A stretch of DNA of 64,000 nt from Marsupella aquatica (taxonomy: Eukaryota > Marchantiophyta). Location: NCBI GenBank assembly GCA_973895155.1, contig OZ316891.1, positions 20,584,001-20,648,000 of the forward strand. The letters are read 5' to 3'. Under the pieces are notes generated by a model that saw only the letters and a program-made list of their open reading frames with translations, ran no database searches and was not told the origin of the DNA. Below, in pieces: positions 56,428-64,000 of the stretch (its first letter is position 1; every line of letters starts with the position of its first letter). Both the position numbers and the translations under genes were made by a program.

Positions 56428-58673
56428 TCAGCTACCGCTTAACCCAGCGGATGCAAATCATAATCGGCTTTACACTCCTGGTAAGAGTCTGCTTCTTTAA
56501 GGAAAATGACAGGAACTGTCTAAATTGTGAGCCAGTTTCTGTTCATAGGCTGCATCCCGGACACCTTGTTATTAAAATGTCCTCGGCGCACTTATAAACC
56601 AATCTCCTTCAAGTTAACGGGTTCACAGGAACTATTCCCACAAGGCGTACTATTGCAAGATAGTGCCGGGACCTTTTTATTTCTCGAGCTGCATCTATTC
56701 AATAGAATAGACGAGGTTTAGAGTTCTCAGGTTGTCCCGGGAGGGCATCTAGCTATATCAGTAGCATCTTCACTATTGTACCCCCGCCTGGATCTAGTGC
56801 TGTACTCGATCTTGAAGATTTGAATCTTTGGGAATATCTCCTGCTTTCGGCTTGGGAGAGAGGTTGAAGCTTAAATAAACCACTTTTGGATCAGTTTTGG
56901 CCCCAAAAAAACTTGTCAGGAAGCCGCTGAGGTCGTAGAAATTGCGACAGTTTCTCTTTGAAACTCTCCTGGATCATAATTCAGTACGAAAGTGACTGAT
57001 GATCTGGATGGCGATACTGTCCTTTGGATCAAACAGCTCTTGAACTTTCAGAATGACCTCTTCTTGGTGAACTACTAAGTCTTATTTAACAAAACCAGCT
57101 CGTCTGCTTGGTTGTGTTTATAAGTGAGGGTTTTATTGGACATGAAGATTCACCCCTAGGCGGGAGCCCCCAAGGGCAAGTGAGTTTCCATCCATTAACG
57201 TCTTCTGTTTGGTTCTCCGATAAACAATAAATAGTGAATTCTCTGTATTGATAGTTAAAGCTGGGCATTGGGTCCACCCGAGCCTCCTATTGCTACTACA
57301 ATTCATGAGTTTCTAGATATCGTGCTCCCAAATTTACCATTGTACACGATCACAATTTAAACATTTTTGGTTTTGACATAGAAGCCATTGTACAATACCA
57401 AAAGAAATAAAACGGTAATTGCCTGAGCTGTCCTACAGATATTCTCACATCAAATGCCACTCTATACTCACAACAAAACAGTTTTATGGTCCAGCAATTT
57501 TTGTTTGACTTGTTGAGATGCACGTCAAGAGACTTTCATTGTCGATGAATTGTTTTCTTCCCGGATATATGTCAAACTGCCAAGGAACCAAAAGCGCCCA
57601 ATGAGACATGATTCCTCATGCAACAAACCCAATCAAGGAGAAAGACTAAAGGACAAAATATCCCAAAGACCATGGCAAAAGCCGAAGGCAAGAGGAACCA
57701 AAACCACAAAAATATAAACCCTACCTATTGGTAAAAATAAGAGCCTGTATAACTCAGTCAGAATGGAGTGTCGAGCAAGTGGATCTGACTAGATGCCCTA
57801 AATTCAACTGTCTCCTCTCTACTAAGAATAGTGCAAGCCTATGCACTCTGAACAGCAATAGACACTCGTTGTCTAAAAAAGGCTGTAATAACAGATGTTG
57901 GGGGGTATGGTCTTTGCTCGACATAATGAATTGTACAAGAATGCAAGAAATGGCCGAATGTCGGGAGTAATGGTCCGAAAACCTCCACAGCAAACGGGTA
58001 AAAAGGCCCCCTGGATAATGTACCAGATAAGCCTCCTCCTTAAGGCAAGCAGCCCTTGCAGCAGCATCTGCCTATAGATAAACCACTGATGCCACATTGG
58101 CCCCACTAGTAGGGTCAGCAACGACGTATCCCAAAGCGCCCAAACTCCAGCACGAGAGAAGCCCAAATCAACACTATGCTTGTCAGGAACCCTTCCTTGG
58201 GTGTTAACACATGTCACTGTCCCATCATGACATGGTACCCAGAGTCACACACGATGGCAGCCACCACATCTCAATTGTCATCGTGAGTTGCTGTCCACTC
58301 ACTACCATGACCACACCTGAGGATATGAATGCCCTCCCTATCCAAGGGCGCCCCATAGACACATGTGGGTTGGCCCAAGAGGCAAGGATGAGGAAGACCA
58401 AGTCAGAGACGCATAGTGAAGATGGAAGGCCTCATATGAAAGGGGGCCCACTGGGCTGGCGGATAGCAACGCCCCTGAACCAACGCTCAAACTAGATAAG
58501 AGATGTGCCTGAATCAAGTCTGAAGGTGCCTTGGAAAGCATGCTAGAAAGAGTATGTTAGTGAATGCCATATGCAATCACTATTGTACTCAATACAAACT
58601 GTCCATAACACCCCCTTTAAAGCAGGGAACACACTCGACACATCTTCTGGCAATAAAGACCAGTCTCGAGATG

Positions 58674-58905
58674 TTAACTTAGTGTATATTTTGAGGTAGG
58701 ACATGTGACACTAGACTAATATAAATACTTCTATTTTATAAAAGTAAGAAAAAACTATAGTTTCTAATGTCAATTACCTATTTTACTGTATAAAAATTAT
58801 ATATTCAAGAATATTCTATAAATTTGAGTTTATATTACTTTATTTTCTTGACTTTGCTTTTTACAAATTTAGCTAATTTGCATCAGAAATATTTATTTTG
58901 GATTG
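58674..58905 (+). repeat. dispersed AT-rich repeat, copy B
   Basis: Partner of 10907-11155, same orientation and same block order across about 230 bp, 48 kb away. Ends and target duplications could not be defined by eye. Confidence 0.75.
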
Positions 58906-59910
58906 CATGTGATTGCACGTGGCAAACAAATATGGGAGTGGAATACGGAGAAGCCAGTGGGACAAGGGTGGGAGGAAGGGAACTCGGAAGGGGGATAGGC
59001 TTCATAGGGAAATAGTGGAGTAGAAAGGAAGAGGCGAAAGCATCGAAAATAGACAAAACAGAAAAAGGGATAAGAAAACAAAACCCTGAACATTTAGAAA
59101 ACAAAACAAAAACAAAGGCTGGATGTCCAAAGTAAAGAAGCTCAACCCGGTATTGGCAAGATCTGAACGAAAGGGAAAAGATCACCATGCCGATCCCAGA
59201 AGCACCTCAGGCCTCAAGCAAATCTCGGCTCGCCGCCCAAAACAGACCACACGCACCCCAGCCGCAGCACCACGCAATGACACAGCAAACTGCAATAGGC
59301 GCCGGGCACCTCCAAACCCAATCCGGCTTCAAACCTTAAAATCACTGCCCAACTACACCGGCCCAACGGCCACTTAACTTCCGGAAGCAGGTCAAACCAT
59401 CGCCCAGAAGGTCAAATCTAACCCCCCAGGCCCCTAAAGGACTTCACTTACAAATCATTGCTTGAATTTGATTGTATTCATAAGCTGGTTTCTAATTCAC
59501 CATACCTCAATAAATGTGAACTGAATTCAACCTTCATCTTTGATATTGTATGCTTAATCTGCATATCATATGACAGCAAAATTTTGCACCTTTCATGTGT
59601 TACAAACACAGGAATTCCGTGTTCATCACACGCTATTGGCATGTGATGGAACATAAACTCACTCACGCTCATTTAGAATAGAAGAACACACATTTACTCC
59701 CCACTTCTTATATCGAAGCACACATTTATTACCATTTATAATATGTCCTAAACAAACCCTCTCATCCTTTCTCCAACCACAGCTTTCCTGTCTATGGTAG
59801 CCTCACCATAACTGATCAACTAACATAGAGTGACTCAACTTAGTTAGTAAAAGAGATGGATACCCTATGTAGGGCGCTAGAGAGCTCTGCTTCCTCCACG
59901 GCAAAGATTT

Positions 59911-59945
59911 GACGATCGGATAGGACGATCGGATAGGACGATCTG
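59911..59945 (+). repeat. short tandem repeat, 'gacgatcggatag' type
   Basis: Two exact 14-bp units 'gacgatcggatagg' (59911-59938) and a partial third. No function suggested. Confidence 0.85.
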
Positions 59946-60010
59946 GATTGCTTCGTCCAGAAATGCGTTCATGGGCAGACAAATTTCACCATGTGCATTC
60001 CGAGGCACAT

Positions 60011-60172
60011 CTTCATGACAGTAGGCAGCTCTACTTCCCCATTTACCAAATTTCTCACGCTTCACATCCATGACTTCCATCAAAGGCACAATACTTCATG
60101 ACAGTAGGCAGCTCTACTTCCCCATTTATTTTACCAAATTTCTCACGTTTCACATCCATGACTTCCATCAAG
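60011..60172 (+). repeat. tandem duplication, period 83 bp
   Basis: 'cttcatgacagtaggcagct' and 'ctacttccccattta' recur at 60011 and 60094, both ending 'catccatgacttccatcaa'; the second copy has a 4-bp insertion in 'tttattttaccaaa'. Confidence 0.92.
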
Positions 60173-61202
60173 AAGTGAACGAAAGGAAACTATTTCCCGA
60201 ACTGGGTTTTGTTTGTGAATTTCTTCTCCGGTTTCAGAGGAGTTTTCTCAACACTCACATCGGAGCAGAATTGTTGAGCACAAACTACAGATAAGCTGAA
60301 TTCGAGGTAACGAGGCAATTTCAATGACTCCGACGTCCTTGCACGCGGCTCGATTCAGAAACACTTAGTCGTCCTCTACGTTGTGAACTCCACTAAAAAT
60401 TTCGTTGTAGCACTTGAACTTTGGAAATACAAACGATTATGTTGTGAGGAGACATGGACAAGATGATTTCCGCTTTAAGGAAGCCTTGCAAGGAAACTTT
60501 TTCCGATAGTGAACCCAACTGCATACAAAAGCTCTAGCTGATACAAATGTTCAGTTTTTCTAGCAAACAAAATGAATTCCATTAAACGACAGTAACTGTG
60601 GCCGGCCATAAGATGGAATTGCTCCGGATGCGTCTGATGGTGCTCTCGCACGTCAGTACAGTTGAATAAAATTTAGAGGTATGATTATGGGATAATCAGT
60701 ACTTATTAGACATTACTCAGTAGTGAGAGGACGATAGAAGAACGAGATCGGATGGAAGCAATCAAAAGGAATGGCTCGTTCCCCAAAGACCAAGGAACAG
60801 TACAGAAGACAAGGGCACCAAAGGCAGTTGCGAAATCCTTAGTTAGCAGACACGTCCAGAAACCAACGATAAAATTTCGTTCTATTGACCAGCGAAACAG
60901 ACCCACAGATAGCAACTTAGCCAGATGCTTGCAGATGAATCAGGAAAAGTTTACGATACATATTACACCTCTTCAAAACTGCAAAAGTTACTCCTTAGAA
61001 TCTCCTTTCAAGTATCCGCCAGACGTTCTAAAATTGATAATATTTTCACTCGTGAGAGTAATCTGGCGAAGTAAACTGAAGAAGATTTCATGCCCGGCCT
61101 CACAAAATCAGAAACTGCTCTTAACAATGTGAAGAAGCACAGAAATGACCCATGACCCTGGATTCTACAACGCCTACCTGACCTAATACTCTCAAAATTG
61201 AG

Positions 61203-62259
61203 CTACTGCGCGGATGGCTCCCAGCCTGAGGGTGCAGCAGGGGCGGTTTCCCAACCTGATGGGGCCACAGGGGGTGGCACAAAGGCTGGTGGAGCAACAG
61301 AAGAAGCGTCCCAACCAGCAGGAGGTGCAGGAGCCACCCACTCAGCTGGCGCACCGGGTGGAGGAATGACGGGGGCAGGAGCAGGCGCACCGTCGGCCTC
61401 CCACTGTCCAGGATCAGCACCGTCCCATTGTCCAGCATCAGCCGTCAAAGCAGGTGGAGGCACATACTCTGTTGCGGTGAACTCTGGTGCACCCGTTTCC
61501 TCCTCCTCCCTGTCCTTGGTTTCATCAGGCTCACGGTAAAAGAAGAGATCGACCATCACTTCCCATGGCCTGGTCGGGGTGATTGTTCCGCGCATCTGCA
61601 GCACCATCCTTGCCAACAGCCAGAACAACGCTCCTATGCTGTGCTTGCCCTTGTTATTCGCGGGGATAGCAATGTCGACATGACGCATGGGAGAGTCGGT
61701 GTCACAGAAGGCGATGGTGGGAATGTTTCCGAGCGCCGCCTCTCTAATAGGCTGCACGACCAAAATTCACCGAATGAGCCCCTCCCTACAATCCAACAAG
61801 AAACCCAGACACAAGAGCAGCGAGAAAGAATAACTCTAGACCTAAACCCAAAGACATCGACGAAACCCATACACGCACCTGATGATCCGTTCGGGGGTCA
61901 GTCAAAATCAACAAGCGGGGTTCGCTGAAAGTGTTCTGCAGCTGATTAGTGAACGTCCCGGGAGTGTGTCGCCCAGCGATGGCCTGTGCGCCAGTGTACT
62001 GCGCGAACTTCAACACCGCCCTCTGCCCGTAAGGCCTCGCGGACTGAACGATGATATCCTGCGGGTTCTCAATCGCCACAATCACCCTCGCAGCGAGCTG
62101 CAGCTTCTCCCACGTCTTGCCGAGGTTGATGATAAAAATCCCGTCCGTTCGGCGGCGCCAAACGTACCGCTCCATTTGGAAATCGCAATTCTTCGTGCCA
62201 AGATGCACGTCTGCCGCAAGCATCATCTGCACATCCTGCTCTCGCTGCGTGAGCACCAT
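61203..62259 (-). CDS. RPSA: 40S ribosomal protein SA (uS2)
   Basis: Two coding exons, 61879-62259 (127 codons) and 61203-61751 (183 codons with stop), give 309 residues; donor GATCATCAG|gtgcgt and acceptor gtgcag|CCTATT, phase 0. The N-terminal uS2 fold is nearly textbook: '[19 protein letters not shown]', '[20 protein letters not shown]', '[20 protein letters not shown]', '[11 protein letters not shown]', '[15 protein letters not shown]', '[19 protein letters not shown]' and '[20 protein letters not shown]'. The acidic, Pro/Ala-rich tail carries repeated Gly-Trp-Glu/Asp motifs, as in eukaryotic RPSA. The protein assembles on the small subunit head. Angiosperm copies usually have more introns; this one has a single coding intron of 127 bp. 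The gene appears intact and probably highly expressed. Confidence 0.96.
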
Positions 62260-62458
62260 CTTGCAAGTTCGATAGCTGGCTCCCGGTGTCTGCTTCTTGC
62301 GTAGGTTGGTTGCAGGCGAATCGATCGATTGATCGACCGTCTGACGAGAGAAAAACGGACGAAGCTCGAGACGAGAAGAGGAAAAGAAGGCAGCAGATCG
62401 CCAATCTGCACAAAAGGCACGAGACGTCGAGAGTGCGAAAGTATGTACAGAGAAGAAG

Positions 62459-62466
62459 AACCCTAA
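62459..62466 (+). promoter_or_regulatory. telo-box-like motif upstream of RPSA
   Basis: AACCCTAA about 200 bp before the start codon; a related CCCTAAAA lies near 62512. Telo-boxes are common near transcription starts of plant ribosomal protein genes, so the position fits, but the motif is short. Confidence 0.4.
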
Positions 62467-62611
62467 AATTCCCACACCCCTAAACTGAAGACTGACGGAC
62501 GGAACCGGAGCCCTAAAATCGGAGACCTGGGTTAGACACGGAACACCTCGGGTTAACCACCACTGTCAACCCCTCGTGTAATTTCATAAAGTGATCAAGT
62601 ATAGTAAAGTC

Positions 62612-62784
62612 CTGTTTGGAGGGCATTCTGGGATATAATGTCCCCAAAACGAGAGATAAAATGGTGTTTGGAGGGGCTACTGTTGTACTGTTGTTAGTAA
62701 TGCTGTTTGGAGGGCATTCTGGGATATAATGTCCCCAAAACGAGAGATAAAATGGTGTTTGGAGGGGCTACTGTTGTTAGTAAT
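62612..62784 (+). repeat. tandem duplication, period 91 bp
   Basis: 'ctgtttggagggcattctgg' at 62612 and 62703, nearly identical over each unit; the second unit lacks 10 bp near its end. A third, eroded partial unit follows ('ctgttttgagggctatta'). Confidence 0.93.
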
Positions 62785-62799
62785 GCTGTTTTGAGGGCT

Positions 62800-64000
62800 A
62801 TTATTGTTCGTAATGCTTTGGAAATAGGACCCTACTTACTACACTTATATGCCTGAGAGATTTTTATTTTCTTCTAATTTTAGAAAAGGTGCAGGTGATC
62901 CAGATCTTGATGGGGGCATTATGCTCCCCAAATGCCCTGAAAAATACACAAGGAAAAATCACTAAGGGCATTAAGTATAGGATAATGGTTGTCTGGGCTG
63001 AAAATACTAGCCTATAACCAGAAAATGAGTAAAAATTGATAGGCGGCAATGAGAAGCTTTTCTTAGCATTTTGGGAGCACTCTTCAGGCTAGAACCCCCT
63101 TGTCCAGACCTCCCTAGTTTATATATAATTATTGTCTAGAAAAAGGTTACTGATCATGAGTTTCCGAGCAACAGACTATGGGACTAGCAAGTACCTCTAG
63201 AAATGGTTACACACTGATGGCCTGTGTTTCGTACAGAAATTACGAGCCATAACTCTCCTGCTAGCCTAGCCTCGGGAGTTAGGACATTTTAGGCCTGCCA
63301 GGACAAGCCTGCTTCTAGGGTTGTCCAATTTCAGGCACAATTTCCAGATCAAAATAGAACAAAGCTACACTTGGGGGGTTGTCTTTGTCAATCCACACTG
63401 TACCGTTTCACTAACTAATGAGATTAAGACGTTGAAATATCTTTCCAACTTGTGCTCCTGAGTTCCTGGTAGTGTGCAAGGTGTCCTGCATGGGCACGGA
63501 CAGACAATGGCCTCTTTGTTAGTCAATATCACATTGCTCAGGAACTACTAGAACCCCATGATAAGGAAGAAAATTCAAGAAAGTAAGAAAGAGGGAGGAA
63601 GGGGCTAATTTGTCTTCCTGCACTTTGGGTGACAGTGGAGGGTTTAAGAGCATCTTCAAGGTTACAGGTCTGGTTATTGTACGGAGAGTAGATACCCAGC
63701 TTGACAACACCCTTTTCGAGCTTGCTATAAATAGGAGTCATGGTCAGCTGAACTCAGCCCCAACCACTGAAAGGATTGTTTCCCTGTGCCACTAGAAAGA
63801 TTAGTCTCAGCAAAGCCAGCCAAAAAGAGGTACCCTTGTTTGTCAATTTTGATATTTATGATTATATATAAGTATTTCATATTATCATGACCAGTTTCTG
63901 AATTTGAATGCGGACAGACAGAAAATTAGTTTTATAACAATGACAATGGCACCCTCTGTTCCTTGGGCCACCTGGTAATTGCCCCTGCGGACAGGCAGAA
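62800..64000. other. intergenic tail of the window
   Basis: AT-rich, no gene, RNA or mobile element recognised on either strand. The longest frames are about 60 codons and unconvincing. Confidence 0.5.

Larger units (their letters stand above)
56428..61202. other. gene-poor interval between ZFPL1 and RPSA
   Basis: Apart from the repeats listed separately I recognise nothing. Frames at 57873-58217 (minus) and 59123-59377 (plus, basic) have no known motif. The stretch at 57590-59460, rich in CCAAA and GCCC motifs, may be decayed mobile DNA. Confidence 0.45.

Noticed and set aside
57873-58217. Minus-strand 114-codon frame rich in Leu and Trp
   Set aside because: No match to reverse transcriptase, transposase or membrane protein motifs I know, and a competing plus-strand frame overlaps it.

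Overview
The window is nuclear DNA from a plant. Its single-copy genes are typical plant proteins: a Nudix-dipeptidyl peptidase III fusion like Arabidopsis NUDX3, a plant ARM-repeat membrane protein, a ZFPL1 homologue and ribosomal protein uS2/RPSA. They have GT-AG introns of roughly 60 bp to 1.7 kb, and between them lie LTR retrotransposons of plant Ty1/copia and Ty3/gypsy type with tRNA-iMet-like primer sites. GC content is moderate. I infer a seed-free land plant, perhaps a bryophyte, but the sequence alone does not fix the lineage.

Layout. 0-4.6 kb: an intronless ARM-repeat gene behind a long leader. 6-9.7 kb: tandem repeats with a 714-bp foldback element. 9.7-18.4 kb: gene-poor, AT-rich, with small duplications. 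18.46-25.67 kb (minus): a 21-exon gene for a 762-residue Nudix-DPP III protein; every splice phase closes. 27.27-27.45 kb: a tRNA-like SINE fragment. 27.45-43.01 kb: one 15.56-kb retrotransposon insertion. 44.26-45.98 kb: a GIY-YIG endonuclease gene. 47.95-48.66 kb: an intronless CutC gene. 51.42-56.43 kb: the 9-exon ZFPL1 gene. 61.20-62.26 kb (minus): the 2-exon RPSA gene. The rest is repeats and unassigned DNA.

The most interesting part is the composite insertion. Its ends are outward-facing inverted copies of one copia LTR terminus (33 bp, perfect), flanked by a 5-bp direct repeat GGTTC, so it looks like one integration event. Inside, the copia gag region is inverted and circularly permuted relative to pol, with a primer-binding-site motif at all three junctions. 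Within the inverted copia leader sits a Ty3/gypsy element. Besides gag, two zinc knuckles, protease, RT, RNase H and integrase, it encodes a DNMT3-like cytosine-5 DNA methyltransferase between protease and RT and a PHD finger at the C-terminus of integrase. This copy is dead: 15 in-frame stops, each explained by one C-to-T or G-to-A transition (mostly CAG to TAG), plus four frameshifts. That pattern fits decay by methylation and deamination.

The host genes show no common pathway: proteolysis/nucleotide sanitation, DNA repair nuclease, copper handling, Golgi zinc finger, ribosome. They look like an ordinary plant gene neighbourhood separated by repeats.
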